A stretch of 64,000 nt of DNA. Origin: Kondoa malvinella. Taxonomy: Eukaryota > Basidiomycota > Agaricostilbomycetes > Agaricostilbales > Kondoaceae. Both the position numbers and the translations under genes were made by a program. Positions within the stretch are counted from its first letter, which is position 1. Each line of letters starts with the position of its first letter. The DNA is taken from NCBI GenBank assembly GCA_039545315.1, contig BCIM01000003.1:62001-126000 (forward strand), read 5' to 3'. Positions 22,104 through 33,977 of the stretch are shown here, in pieces. Under the pieces are notes generated by a model. The model ran no database searches. It was not told where the DNA came from and saw nothing but the letters and a program-made list of their open reading frames with translations.

Positions 22104-24244
22104 CTAGTTCAAAAGCGGGTGATCGATGATTATCGATAATGATGAATGGCGGAAGTCGTCTCGGATTAGTGGCATGACTTCAGCACCAGTAATATTTAGC
22201 AGCGGCCTTTCGACAAAATTGTACGGCGGCCAATTGCGCAGCTCTGCACCGGAAATCAGCCTTCGGTCCCAAGCTCTTCGTGTCTGAAAAACTTACGATT
22301 GCAGGACTTGCACATATTTGGATCCTGGTGGTTCACAAAGTTGATCCAGTATGTTTGTAACCGGTCGACTAGCTGCCGCTGCTCTGCTAGCTGGTATTCG
22401 CCAGGAAAGAGATATGAAAGTTCTGCCCCATGCGAGACTATCTCACTTGTCAGCTCATTTTGATCTCGATGATCAGCAAATCGCTCACCTCCTTTGCGAC
22501 TCGGCTTCTTGAGTCTATCCTGGCCATCGAACTGAGTAGCTCATCAGTCTCTTGCTTGAAGTTGTCAAAGATTGGACTGACCTGATAGCCATAAGCTGGC
22601 ACTCCTGCTGCAGTAGTCTGCTCCAATAATGCGCGCAGTGGACCGTGCATAATTACGTCGCCTACTATCGAGGCGAACTTTTTGACTATTCAGGCGTACG
22701 CTTAGCTTGAACGATAGCGGGAAGAGGATACTTACAGCCCTCTGGCTGACCGAAAAGGTTGCTTTCAGTTCCATACGGCGCTCCAGCTGCTGGATCATCG
22801 GAGTATGTAGCGACCAATTTGTCCACGATGACTTCTGACGAAGTATACACGAGATTCCTAAGGTATTTGCGTATTGAGTCGTCGGAGTTATCGGCGTATA
22901 TGGGCGATCTAGGCGTGAATGATGTACCTTCATCAATTGCCATGCCCTGCTCGTCCTTGAGATTTGATTCGTTCATAGTGTGGAAGAACTCACTGCCATG
23001 ATTGGCTATCAGGACAGATCAGCAAGGACCTCTGGAAAGCTATGGTATCACTGACTATCTGCTTGAAACCTCGAAGGCGCATCACATCATCCGGTGTTTG
23101 ACTTAGAAAACGACCATCGATTGTCTGCTCATCATGTTGAGCACAGGCTTTCGTGTATAAATGTCATCCACTCACAGGTACATAAGGAAAAGCTGATAGC
23201 TTAGACGCATGTTGCGCTTCTAGCAATTTATTCAGTGGTAATCTGCGCAGACATTCGATTGCTGTGCGAGGATTGGTACATTTTGCTGCTTTAGCTGCCG
23301 CATCAAATACGCTTTGTCGGTCTTTTGGAGTGACTGCAGATAGGCTGTATGCATAATCTGTTGTAAGTACATTTGGTTTAAGAAAGACAAGGTCAACTCA
23401 CGTATTTGCCGTCCCAGATTCCAAAATTGCTCCGACAATCGGTAGCCTATTCGCCAGCACATGCCACGACGTCGCAACACTGCCTGCGCTTTGCCCTGCT
23501 AGCGTTACTTTGGTCGAATCACCACCGAACGCCTTGATATTCTGAATGACCCATTGAACAGCCAGTTCCTGATCTAACAATCCAAGATTTGTCGCGCCTG
23601 CCCTCTCCGCTTCCACTCCATTTGCAAAGCCAAGTATGCCAACGCGATAGTTGAGCGAGACGAAAAGGATGGGTTCGTCCATCCCGACAGCAGTGTTGAT
23701 CAATGTTGCTGGGTCGTAGCGATAAGATGAGCCGCCCATAAAGCCTCCTCCGTATATCCAGACCATGACGGCCAGATTAGATGTTGCGTTAGTCCCCGTT
23801 GGTCGGAAGACGTTCAGTGTCAGGCAATCTTCACTGATTTCTTGTGTCCGTTGCGCCTGGGAGCAGATTAGATTGGGATAGGTACTTATCGACAGGACAT
23901 ACAGCTGGATCATCCGTAGCTCGAGCTGGACTTGTACACGCAGGGCTGAAGGAGGTAGCTTGAAATTCGCCAGCTTTGAATGTAAAAGGCTGAGGCACCC
24001 TCAAACGGAGTTCATTCACAGGTGGTCTTGCGTAAGGGATACCAGCAAAGATGTCGATGTTTGTTTCTGTGTTTGTGTACCCACTTCGCGCAATATAAGC
24101 GCGATCAAATTTGGTCTTTCATCGCGCTTACAGGAAGTTGGTCTTCCATGCAAGTGCGGCAGGTTGTTCTTTTGCATAATTGAAGACATTGCTGCCAGCC
24201 AAACACACGCTCGCCAGCCAGAGAAAAGAAATGAGGAACAGCAT
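22104..24244 (-). CDS. Secreted type-B carboxylesterase/lipase
   Basis: An extracellular alpha/beta hydrolase of the carboxylesterase type-B family. Signal peptide MLFLISFLWLASVCLA is followed by IDIFAGIPYARPP, the SEDCLTLNVFRP block, the oxyanion-hole IYGGGFMGG, nucleophile elbow GQSAGS, an acidic DEGTSF region supplying the Glu of the triad, and SHGAEL with the His. The end WPPYNFVERPLLNITG is normal for the family. A first intron after KTNF joins the signal exon; the last intron is GTAAGT...GCAG, 53 nt, near 22240-22295, which explains what looks like a frameshift. It may hydrolyse lipids or feruloyl-type esters. A probable promoter lies between it and the divergent HAD gene. Confidence 0.88.
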
Positions 24245-24603
24245 GACGAAAAACGAGTAAAGACAGTATGCGACAAATTAAGGGTATATCAGCGCGCGAC
24301 GAACGCTCAAGTGAATGGACGAGAGGTATGCACAGAGGAACAAGAAGAAAGTAGCAGGAACAGCAGCCAACGGATAACGCGACTTCTCCATAATCGTTGA
24401 AAGGCACAAAATGATCGCCCGCCCGACTCGAAAGCCTAAGTAATGCATTAAAGGAAAGGCAGCACGAGCAGATTAGCGAGCGGTCGGCGTTTGGAACATC
24501 GCGAGAGTGAATTGTCAGACGACATGGTTGCAGGGGTTCGACCAAGCGATTTCAAGAAGTGCATACTATACCCTTCTCCCGTATATCCAATTGGTAAGGA
24601 AGC
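24245..24603. promoter_or_regulatory. Divergent promoter region, carboxylesterase/HAD phosphatase
   Basis: About 360 bp between two divergent start codons. No other gene is evident. It includes short A/G-rich runs but I cannot name factor sites. Confidence 0.45.
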
Positions 24604-25494
24604 ATGCAACACATCAAAGGAGTCCTGCTTGATCTGTCAGGCGTACGTGGCCGTCTAAATTCAGACACGCAATTCGCTCATCTGTTGTTAACAGACACTT
24701 CATATAGGCGACACACCAACGCGCGAAGCAGTAGCCGCTCTCCAGCTGTTGCACAAGCACGGTATTCCCGTCCGCTTCTGCTCAAACACCAGCAAAGAAT
24801 CTCGAACCGATCTCATGGGGCGCTTGAACCGGATTGGCTTCACCATCAATCAGCCAGAGCATCTCTTTACTTCCCTGTCTACCGCTAAACATCTTGTGCT
24901 GGCCGAAAAGCTCAAGTGAGAAACTCAAACATCCGTGCAGCGAGTGGAATTGACACCCCAAGTAGTCCCCTATTGCTTCTCTCTCCTTCAGCCCAGGCGG
25001 AGTTCCCTTCCTTTCCAACAGAAGGAAAGAACGCAGTAGTGATTGGCTTGAGCAACCACTCCTACGATGATCTAAACGAAGCTTTCCGTCTACTACAGCA
25101 GTCAGCATCAAGCAGACTGATCGCAACGCACAAAGCGGAATACTACAGAGCTGAAGATGGTCACTTATCGTTGGGTCCGGGCGGATTTGTTTCAATGCTA
25201 GAGAGCGCTAGTGGGAAGTCTGCAACCGTAGTAGGCAAACCCATGCGGACTTTCCTGGAATCTGCATTGGCCAGTTTGGGCATCAAGGGAGAAGATGTAG
25301 CGATAGTGGGCGATGATATCAAGAATGATCTGGGAGGGGATGTGGGTGCGCTGGAACTGCACAGAGTATTGGTAAAGACAGGCAAGTACAGAGACGGAGA
25401 CGAGGACAAGGGGAAGACCGAGTCGGTTTTTGAGGATTTCAAGGCATTCGTGGACGTCTTGATAGCAGAACGCAGCAAGGTGCCAAGCGAATGA
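24604..25494 (+). CDS. HAD-family phosphatase, LHPP/HDHD2-like
   Basis: A 263-residue haloacid dehalogenase-type phosphatase of the LHPP/HDHD2 group. Motif I is LLDLSG-TLHIGD, where the usual DxD is DLS as in HDHD2/LHPP. Motif II/III and cap segments: VRFCSNTSKES, SNHSYDDLNEAFRLL, VVGKPMRTF, and motif IV VGDDIKNDLGG. Exons 24604-24642, 24695-24915 and 24963-25494 sum to a multiple of three. The second junction was chosen to retain the conserved SPLLLLS segment. Members act on phosphohistidine, pyrophosphate or small phosphoesters; the substrate is unknown here. Confidence 0.86.
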
Positions 25495-26458
25495 AAGATT
25501 CAGCAGATGAACATCAAAAATCAAGGTTTCAAGCTGTCTAGCGCTCGCCTGCAAATAAGACTCAATGTACAAGCTACAGCCACCCTTCTGCGGACTTCGA
25601 CCTGCTGTGCGCACGTTGGCTAGCCAGTCTGTCGTACGAACGTTCTTGCTTGCCTTGCCGATCGAAGTCGGAATCGTTCTTGCTCTCTGTCCGCGACGCA
25701 CGCGCGCCACGATGTTGCTGTAATCGACTAGATCATCAAGATCAACGCAATGCGAAACTACCATCCTCGTGAAGTCAAAGGGAAAGTCGTCGCGCTTGGC
25801 TAGCCAAAATACTGAACATCAAGTTGGATTGGCGGTATCGCTATACCTTGCTATCAGTCCGCCTATATAGAGGAACCAGCTTCATATATCATCCGCCCTC
25901 AACAGCTTCTACTGTGCAATGCTCTGTGTTTCTGCGCGATTTCGTCTTTGACTCTATTCGATTAAGGGCCATACAGCAAGCCGTGCACACCGCCTGAACC
26001 GACGCACAACAAAGAGCATGTCTCCAGTTGCCGCGTACCTTGCCGACTTTCTGACTCTCTCATTGCCATCCCGTCAAATATCCCAAATTGGGTCGAAGTT
26101 GTCGCAAAAGCAATTTCAGGCTCAGGCTACTATTGAATAGCAAGGATGCCCCATCACCAAGTCTCAGTCAGCCTGGAAAGCGACTCGACGAGATAGAGCG
26201 CCTGCCACTGCCTGCTGCCAGCAAGGGAGCGCCGCCAGTGGAAAGGCGGGGCCGATCAGGGCAAAACAAACCTTATCCAGTCTTTTGGAGGTCTTGCCCT
26301 GCAGAGTCTCAGCTTTTGCTTCCGAGCCCACGTCTACAAAAGCCCTTTTTCAGCATGGCAACCGGGCGGCTCTTGTCATCATTGACCCAAAAATATCACT
26401 CTATGATTCCACAAATGTCATGTCCCTCTCTTGCTTTCGGTAATCTAGCACTGTCTCT
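25495..26458. other. Long spacer with uncertain content
   Basis: About 960 bp between the HAD stop and the chosen start of the sulfatase. The minus strand has an open frame from 25764 leftward (starting MVVSHCVDLDDLVDY) and the plus strand a 52-codon ORF from 25565, but neither has a family match and the long minus ORF runs antisense into the HAD gene. A TATA-like TATATAG lies at about 25864-25870. Upstream sulfatase exons or leader may also lie here. Confidence 0.4.
25864..25870. promoter_or_regulatory. TATA-like element
   Basis: The sequence CTATATAG is readable on both strands. About 50 bp to its left on the minus strand is an ATG at roughly 25813, and to its right the sulfatase leader. 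It could serve either direction; evidence is only the motif. Confidence 0.3.
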
Positions 26459-29242
26459 ATGGCACGCTTGCTCTTTCGCTCTCAGCCTGCGTTTGAAAGA
26501 GCGTTGGTCAACATTATCGCTGGCTCTCTCATCACATACAAGTTGCATGCAGTCAGTGTACTCATCAGTCCGAGCTCTCCCCGCTTTTGGGCTTGGATGC
26601 CCTGTTATATCTATCGCGAAGTCTTGATATCTGCGGCACTTGCGACTTTGGTGCATCTGACATGTGTCATTCGCAAAGAGCGACATGTCTTCCGTTATCA
26701 AAGGGTGTCAACCAAGGAGCCAACTTCTAGAAAGAGCTGGGATCCAGAAGCATTCGAAGAAAAGCAGCAAGATGAAGAAGGGTATAACGAGCCACTCCGA
26801 CTGTCTACCAGCATGTCCGGTATCCTTTTCAACCTTCTATCACCAGTACTCCTGTGTTTGGCATCTGTCCTCTCTCTGGCTACAGTATCTGCAATGACTG
26901 CGTATCTGGAAGGAGGGTTTGTATGTCTATGCTTGTTGGAACATCTCAGTATCACTGCTGATGGAGTATGCCAGATCTTCTCTTGGACTAGTTTCGTGGA
27001 AACCATGCAAGCAGACCGAGAAGCGAGTGTAAGGTAATCCTTGTTGGCTGACTGTCAGTTGCTGATCAGGTCTTCCCTGCGCAGATGGGGTTGGCTGGTA
27101 CAGTACTCCCAACAGCCTTGAAGATGTCTGGCGTCCTTGCTGCCACCACAACGGTGGCCAGTTTGATACACTGTTCCGCCCTCCGACAACTGCCTCTCAC
27201 GTTATCTAGAATGCGCTTGATCTTCGCACTATCGGCCGTGCTTGCAAGCTACATTATCTTCGTCCACATACCAAAGGCGTTGCCAAAACAAGATCTTCTT
27301 TCAGACGGGATTCGCACCTACTCTTGGTACTGCTTTCGACCATCGGTAGACAGAGAGATAGACCTAGACGATTTTGAAAATACTGCAACTCTATATGCCC
27401 CGTCTAATTTGGACACCCCGAAGAAGCTTCATGTCAATGCTGCTGAAGTCAAACATGTCTTCGTAAGTTCTTTCGCTCTAGTCAGATCGCCTTCGCTTGA
27501 TACGCCAATTTAGTTGGTTCTGCTAGAATCTACGGATGAGTTCGCCTGGCCATATCGGCCAGATAAATTTTGCTCGCGGCGTAACTGCCTCGATATTCCA
27601 GGAGAGTTCAACACGGTCGAGGAAATCACACCTTTCTTCTCGAAATTAGTCAAAGAGTCTTACTTTGTGGGATTACGTCCACTCCTTGCAGCCACAAGCT
27701 TACGCTAACTTTCCAGGTCCCTCCTTCCAACTTCCAAACTACCGTTGCGTTTTCGAGCAAGAGCGAAATGGCTACTCTTTGCGGACAATATCCTGCCTTT
27801 GTCGACATGGGCCAGCAGGACGCCGTCTCACTGACGCCACAAGCCTGTCTGCCGCATTTGCTCAAAGACAGCGATCCAAATTGGCGGAGCGGCTTCTTTT
27901 TCCCGGGCGAGCTGTCAGGTGGCTCAAACGTATGCTGTCATTGCACCCGTCTAGCCGTGCGCTAACCAGATGGGATATCAGGCGTACATGGACGTTCTCA
28001 TGGATCACTTTGGCTACAATGCGAGCGACGTTTTCTCGAAACTTGATTTGGTTTGTTGTCATCTGCTGAACAAATTGATGACGACTAAAAGAGTGCGGCA
28101 GGACAAGGATGGAAAGACTCGCACAATGGTCAACCGCTTCGGCTACGCCGAGGGTGAAATCATCCCTATGATGTTCGAGTGAGTCGTAGCTTAGACGCAC
28201 AGCTTCTCTAATGCGACGTGTACAGCTGGATTGATCGACAAACTACAGAACCTGACGCTCGTGTCTTTGCTACTCTGACCACCTTGGCTACTCATGAGCA
28301 CTGGGGAGTCCCGGACGATTTCCCAAAGAAACAGTAAGTCGAAGCAATGTTGTAATCGCGTTACTTGCTAAAGGTCATCCCAGATACACCAGTACAGTCG
28401 ATGCCAGCAATTACCTCAATACAGTCAGATATGCAGATCAACAGCTCGAGAGACTATATGACGGCTTGAGAGCCCGCGGTATGCTCGACTCTAGCCTCTT
28501 TATTGTACAGGGCGATCACGGAGCAAGGATTGGCCTGCAAGGTTATCAAGTTCAAGAACATCACGGTCGTAACCTTCGAGCGCCTTGGGTAGTCCGACCA
28601 CCCGGCGGAAGCCGTATCGCGCTGGACATGAAACCATATGCGCTCTGGAACAGCTTGGACGTTGTACCGACCATATTAGACGCACTTGGCTTTCAGGAAT
28701 CCGTCATCTCTTCGTATCCGGGATCAAGCTTGCTTCGTCCTCTCCACGCGGCGGAATCTACGGGCTATCGCCATCAGACATACCATGTGCACAACCCAGG
28801 TGGGCGCTGGCCGACTGTACAGCAAGGACCATACAAGCTGTACGCTATCTGTCACTATAATCAGCAGCTTTGCTCATTGACTTGTAGCATACTCATGTAC
28901 AACATACTCGACAAGCATGGCAAACCAACTCCTTGTGCAGTCGATATATCCATCGATCCGGAAGAGGAGTACCTCTGGTGCTTTGAAGGAGGCTGGCGAG
29001 AAGTCATGGACCCGCAAACAGGTGCTGTTACCACTGGTCAAGCGCTGTATCATGGGAAAGAGAGTTGGCTACAGAATTGGGCAAAGAGCAAATTGCCAGA
29101 TCTGAAAGAACACCTTAAGAGGAACAATCAAATTTGGGGTCGCGGTGGTGCTGGAGCGCAAGAGAATGCTGAGGCTCAAGAGCTGCACAGACGGTCAATG
29201 AGGATTCTGGCAAAGAAGGGCAAGTTGTTTAAGCAGCTCTGA
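26459..29242 (+). CDS. LtaS/phosphoethanolamine-transferase-like membrane sulfatase
   Basis: An 825-codon membrane protein of the alkaline phosphatase/sulfatase superfamily, arranged like bacterial lipoteichoic acid synthases and phosphoglycerol or phosphoethanolamine transferases: several N-terminal TM helices (VNIIAGSLITYKLHAVSVL, LISAALATLVHLTCVI, LLSPVLLCLASVLSLA, LIFALSAVLASYIIFV) and a large extracytosolic catalytic domain. Catalytic-domain marks are VLLESTDEF (first metal Glu), KSEMATLCGQYPAF (Thr nucleophile), THEHWGVP (His/Trp block), IVQGDHGARIG (second metal site) and NSLDVVPTILDALG. Introns 27029-27084, 27463-27513, 27667-27716, 27930-27981, 28179-28225 and 28334-28383 preserve frame exactly. 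The start is uncertain because an upstream exon may exist. The donor and acceptor of the transferred headgroup are unknown. Confidence 0.82.
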
Positions 29243-29781
29243 GATTCGGGTGAGTCACGTCCACAGTTGTCCATAGACTCGAGCTAACATTGTGATAGGG
29301 CTTACTGGGACATGTAAATCACTTGTACATATCGCATGACATCCACAACACGGCTCATTGTACATCGCAGCACTGCATTGTCGAGTACTAGCGCAGCATT
29401 ACCTTCCATCATTGTTACACATACTTGTCCGAGGTGCACTCAAATCTCCTCTGCTTAATGACTGTCCTCTTACCAGCGATGCCTATTCGCCTATCTTCAA
29501 AGCATTTCACTGGACTTCTTATCCGCCCGCCTGTCTGCACTGCTCCAACCTAACATCAACATCCAGTATTGGCAGACATGACCTGCAGTACTCAATGAGC
29601 TTAAGCCTCAAAGATGCCGAATCGGAGCGAGACAAACTCACCGCAAAGCATCGAGCCGACCCTTCCCTTGCCTACACGCGTTTCTGCCCTACCACCAGCA
29701 GCCTAGCCCATCTTGCCCATCCTTTGTTGCTGCATGCCCATCAAACAACAGGCGAAACCAAAGTTGACGTTCAAGGCCGAG
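29243..29781. other. Convergent intergenic, no supported gene
   Basis: About 540 bp between the sulfatase stop and the dynein light chain stop. A plus-strand ORF (Met at 29595) is unsupported. Probably two 3' UTRs. Confidence 0.4.
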
Positions 29782-30329
29782 CTAGTAAGCTACTCGAATA
29801 GCGAAGGCCGTGATGGAGCAAATAAGGCAGTTAGATTGATACGACTCTTGTATCATACAATCCGACGCAGAGTCCCTGTCATAGCGCCCAGCCTTCAGCT
29901 TGCCAACAAGCAGGACGGCTAGCTTTGCGCTGACCAAAAAGTTGAAGCATCCGCTCTGCCCATTTGTCTATCACCGCACGAGCATTACGACGACATACAC
30001 TTTCACACATTACAAAGGACATACGAAGCATTCTGAGCACAATTGACCAAAACAACAAGCTTGTATCCGGTCGGTGCATCAGCCAACATGCGCGCTTTGA
30101 CGACCCTGCTGATCTCCTGCGAGATAGTCTTGATTTTCTGCGGATCGTAGGAGCGTATCGAGCCCAAGTGAGACCGCAGAGTGCTTGACAGAAAAGGCTT
30201 GAGCGTTTCAGCTGGGAAAGGTTTCAATGCCTGCTGCGTGACGACCTCGCTTGAAGTCGATGATGAGCTTGCGCTGTTGCCTAACGTAGCTTGCGCAGGC
30301 GGCGCAGGCAGGCTTGGGACTTTGTACAT
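29782..30329 (-). CDS. Tctex-type dynein light chain (DYNLT)
   Basis: A Tctex1/TCTEX1D2-family light chain of cytoplasmic dynein, binding the intermediate chain and cargo. The key part reads IRSYDPQKIKTISQEISRVVKARM, matching the family YDPxKVxxWSxxIS...IKxRL, then GYKLVVLVNCAQNAS. After a 41- to 50-nt intron comes TNGQSGCFNFL, a 42-nt in-frame intron (GTCAGC...GAAG, about 29866-29907), and RYDRDSASDCM ending CSITAFAIRVAY, which matches the CxWDxxxD...N..LFCVxxxFAxY end. The N-terminal 50 residues are Ser/Ala/Pro-rich. Start Met at 30329. The exact donor of the first intron is one of two phase-0 choices. Confidence 0.78.
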
Positions 30330-30336
30330 TTGTGAA

Positions 30337-31348
30337 ATGGATGTTGCTCTGCAAGCGCCATGGACGAGTCAAGAGAACAGACAGGCAAGGTTGGAAGCAG
30401 AGACGAGACTACAGCGATCAGCAGAGTGCCGAAAGCTCCAGTAACCCGAGTATGCTGCTCTAGGCAGGGAGAGCGACGTCACATGCTGATTGCCTTTGAT
30501 GCAAGTATATTCCATCTACACCTCGCAGTCCTACCAGACCCGATCACACGCTCCGCTATCTCCTCGCACACAGCAATGGTAGGGAGCAAGTGATTGTCCG
30601 TCCTTGCTTGCTCTGCCGTGTAGATCCCACTTGACCTGACCCATAGCGAGCAATTCAATACACCCTAAGACTCTACATCTACCTCTCAACGCCTTCGACC
30701 CGTCGTCGTTTTCCAGCTCTACTATTCCTCGTCTCACTCCTCTCCTTGACACGCAAAGCAAACACGCTATACCAAACCATCCTAGCGCTCTCAAGACCAG
30801 CCAAACCGCGCGTGCAAACGCTCACTTCGCTCCTCATCCTCATCCTGACCTATCTCAACGCACTAGCAGACGACGCTTATTTCCTTTTACTCGCATATCC
30901 CGGTCGAAGTTCAAAAGTCGAGCGCTGGCAAAGGAAAGCTGATTTCTATTCGGACGCGACTTGGTTGAGCTTGAGCTTGACTAAATTATATGCTGCGGAT
31001 GCGAAATTGCAAATGAACGAAAAGAAGTCGAAAGCGATAAGAAGGATTTTGATTGAAGTCGAGACGGATACTTTGATCAAAGGCGAAGAAGGACTGGAGA
31101 AGGGAAGAAAGTGTAAAGCTGATTTGGCGGCGCTAAAGAAGGAGGAGAGCAGGTGTTGGTGGTTGCGGGTGCAGCATTCTTGTGATGCCATTTTCGCAGG
31201 TGCGTGCAATCTACTTGTAGACTTTCTTGAGCTGAACAATGACACAGCATACGACGTGTTGGAGATTAGGCGAGGAAGCGAATCAGTCCGAGCAGTCACA
31301 GGCTTCCTTTCCGCCGCATTAGGTCTGCACCAGGCTTGGTCCGCTTAA
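30337..31348 (+). CDS. PEX11: Peroxisomal membrane protein PEX11-like, 5' end uncertain
   Basis: A peroxisome-proliferation protein that bends and elongates the peroxisomal membrane before fission. Core sequence: PDHTLRYLLAHSNGREQ, a 57-nt intron, then RAIQYTLRLYIYLS (the family's RxIQYxxRL amphipathic helix), a hydrophobic DDAYFLLLAYPG, and WQRKADFYSDATWLSLSL. A C-terminal region of hydrophobic segments ends FLSAALGLHQAWSA. Introns: about 30591-30648 and 31200-31247. The first exon is unclear; an ATG at 30337 joined by an intron of about 95 nt ending at CGCAG (30534) keeps frame. If right, its start codon is only 7 bp from the divergent dynein light chain start. Its stop overlaps that of the next, convergent gene. 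Confidence 0.72.
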
Positions 31349-31820
31349 AAGGGCCACCAGCTGGACTTCTTGATTGATTCGGGTATTCTGGGTTTCAATG
31401 AATGTGTTGCTTCAGCTGCAGCGAGATTCGCTTCCAACGCTGCTATTCGAGCTTCATAGTCTTCTTTCGTGAAGCGAGCGTCTAGCCGTTGTTGGGTCAA
31501 CTCCAGACCGAGGTAGACGATACTGCCTATCGCCAAGGCGCTGATCATGGCAGGCGCAAACTCCTGTTCGGATACACCGAGTTCAGCTTTGAAAAAGCAA
31601 AGACAGGCATATGCACGAACCGTATAGACCAATCTGTGCCGCGAAGGCTCTTTCTTGGCTCGCTGAGGGCCAGCTTGAGTAGGATCGAGGCTACCAGGAG
31701 CAGTTTGGGTGGAAGCAGACCTGTCAAAGGGCACAGCGTGAGAATGGAAGCGCGGTTGAATTGATGCATGCCGCTGACCTTTGGGCGCATCTGAGAGTCA
31801 CGGTGCGATGTACAGACGAA
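31345..31820 (-). CDS. Small single-pass membrane protein with coiled coil, 5' end uncertain
   Basis: An unrecognised small protein. The clear exon (31345 to about 31729) begins after an acceptor TTTGACAG and encodes a Ser/Thr/Pro stretch, EPSRHRLVYTVRAYACLCFFKA, a TM helix APAMISALAIGSIVYLGLEL, then an Ala/Glu-rich helix (RIAALEANLAAAEATH) and a C-terminal KKSSWWPF. The first exon is not resolved; possible Met codons near 31820 are in frames that I could not join with certainty. The TM plus short coiled coil suggests an organelle membrane factor. No family assignment. Confidence 0.5.
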
Positions 31821-32029
31821 CATCTGGCGGATCTTAAGGTGTTCATGGTACTTTGCATGCTAAGGTATCACTCGACTTGATGGTCAGAACGAAGCCGTGA
31901 AATATCGAGGCTCGGAAATAGCGCATCTACTTTCAGCTTGTGCTTGTCTAGTTGCATTGTCCCTTTCATCCAATCCTCTATAGCGTTACTGATTCACCGA
32001 CGAGCCTGTCAAGTTGTTCACGAATCAGC

Positions 32030-33977
32030 TCAACCTCGGCGCGGATCTTGAAACACTGACTGTACGTCTCTTTTTGGGATATGGATACTTGAGTGCGACG
32101 GCACGCCTTGAATGCGGTGATACGCGTTCAGCTATAGGCGATTAGTAAGTCTTCATTGACACGAGAGGGAGCATACGTTTTTGTGGAGAGTGATCTGCTT
32201 GAGAAATCAGCGTCAGCTCGACCCTACGAGGAGAAGCATACCTGAAAGACAGATGATCCTCCTTGCCTGTGAGATAAGAAAGTTGAAATCAGAACGACTC
32301 TGCAACTTCATTACACCTCTCACCTAGCGACGATAACAGATGAAGCCAAAAAGTAGGACCAGATCCTGAACCAGCGTTCACCATACTTGGCCAAAATCTT
32401 TTCCTTGTTAGCTAGCCAGTTCTTGTACCATCTGTGCGTAAAAGCGTGGGAACGTATCAGTCAAAACCGATATCTCCTGGCTCGACGCACCTGTAAATGG
32501 TAGCTGCGTAATGGACACCGAGAACATCAATGTTCTTCACTTCGAAGCCAACGCCTTCGAGCTTGTTGATCACCCAACCGAGAGACGATGAGGCATCTGC
32601 ACCAGCTGTATAAAGGAGACAGGCGAACTCAGCATTAGCTAAGATCGACGCTTTCCCACATACGGAAGATGTATTTGTTCATGAATAGACCCTGCGATAG
32701 CTTTTAGAAAAGCAAAGCCTCGGGAAAACGCAGTCTAGCGCTCACCCAAATGATATCCTCGAATTGCCAGTGCGGCCTAAGACCAGCGACCTGGAAGACG
32801 AACGTTCCATTGTCGTCTAGCAGATCATAGACTTGCTTCAAGAATCCAGAATACCGAAGAACGCCAACATGCTGTCAATCATGCATTTCAACATCAGAAC
32901 AAGTCCGAAAGTAGGTTCAATAGACTGACCTCTGCCATCTCGAGCGAAACAATCTTCGTAAACTTTTTGTCCTTGGGCATGTCCCTGTAGTCAAGGCACA
33001 AGATCCTAGCCTGGCTCTCTTTCACTCCACTCTCTGCAATCCTTTCATTTCCGAATTTCGCACCCGTTTGAGCAAGCGTTAGACCAGTCACGTCACATCC
33101 AAAGTTCTTGGCGGCATAAGCGACCAGTGTTCCCCATCCACAACCGATATCAAGAAGGCGATCAGAAGGCTGTAGGTCTAGTTTGTGGCAGACGAGAGCG
33201 AGCTTGTTGTCTTGCAGCTGTTCGAGGGATTCTTCTGTTGATGCGTCGCTGACTACTCCTGAGGTGTAGATCATGCGTGGGCCGAGAAACCTGTCCCGTT
33301 GAAGGCAACTCAGCCAGGAAAGCAGGCTAAATCGTCACCAACGAACCATGAGTAAAAGTCGGTGCCTCGATCGTAGTTTGAGCGGATCTGGTCTTCATCT
33401 TGTTGCCGAGTATGCATGATGACATCAGGGAAGAAGCCAGTAAAGAGAAACTGTGCATGACGGTGAGGAGTCAAGCTTGCAATTAAGCAACAACCCTGCC
33501 AGCACGCACCTTCCACACTTCAGGGGTGAACTGAAAGTTTGCCCAATCATGACGGTGTTCCAAAGCCTCCAGCACATCGCCCTTGATGTCGAGCTTTTGG
33601 TCAAAGTAGGCATCGTAGGCAATTTGCATGGGAATCTTCTTGTTTGCGTACTTCTCCCTGAGCTCGGGGTCCTTGATGAGAAGATAGTCACTTTGTGGTC
33701 TTCCAGGCATTTTGACGTTGTCGCGCGTGTTTCCGCCATACATGGAGATGAACTGCCAATAGCCTGCAGCAGCTGGAATAGCGAGCAGAAAGAACCAAAT
33801 CTTGTAGGCGAACCATGTCACAGACAGGAAAGGCATGAACATTAGAAAAAGCAGAGGTGCAGCAAAGACCACTGCGGCCAGATGGTAATTGTTGAAGGCT
33901 CCATTCCCGTCAACTGGATAGGGTGGATGTGGTACGGTCGCGTTGTCTTCGCTTCTGGTGCGAGGGGTAGAGCTCAT
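32030..33977 (-). CDS. Sphingolipid C9-methyltransferase
   Basis: The enzyme that adds a methyl branch at C-9 of the 4,8-sphingadienine base of fungal glucosylceramide, using S-adenosylmethionine, in the ER membrane. The N-terminus MSSTPRTRSED is followed by two TM helices (HLAAVVFAAPLLFLMFMPFL, IWFFLLAIPAAAGYWQF). After the conserved MPGRPQSDYLLIKDPEL comes QQDEDQIRSNYDRGTDFYSW, then the SAM-binding LLDIGCGWGTLVAYAAK and LGWVINKLEGVGFEV. It ends TLHKNLNAYHRIQGVPSH and a short tail. Around eight introns of about 50 nt; two short 3' exons (ITLHKN segment) are included. The start at 33977 is preferred over 34160 because upstream sequence has no family character. Neighbour SEC7 works in the secretory pathway, but no functional link is shown. 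Confidence 0.92.

Noticed and set aside
22230..22300. Apparent frameshift near the end of the carboxylesterase
   Set aside because: A 53-nt intron (GTAAGT...GCAG) restores the frame and the WPPYNF ending, so the gene is intact.
25198..25764. Minus-strand ORF of 188 codons
   Set aside because: Its 3' half is antisense to the HAD gene and no domain is recognisable; only its upstream end might be coding, which I note in the spacer entry.
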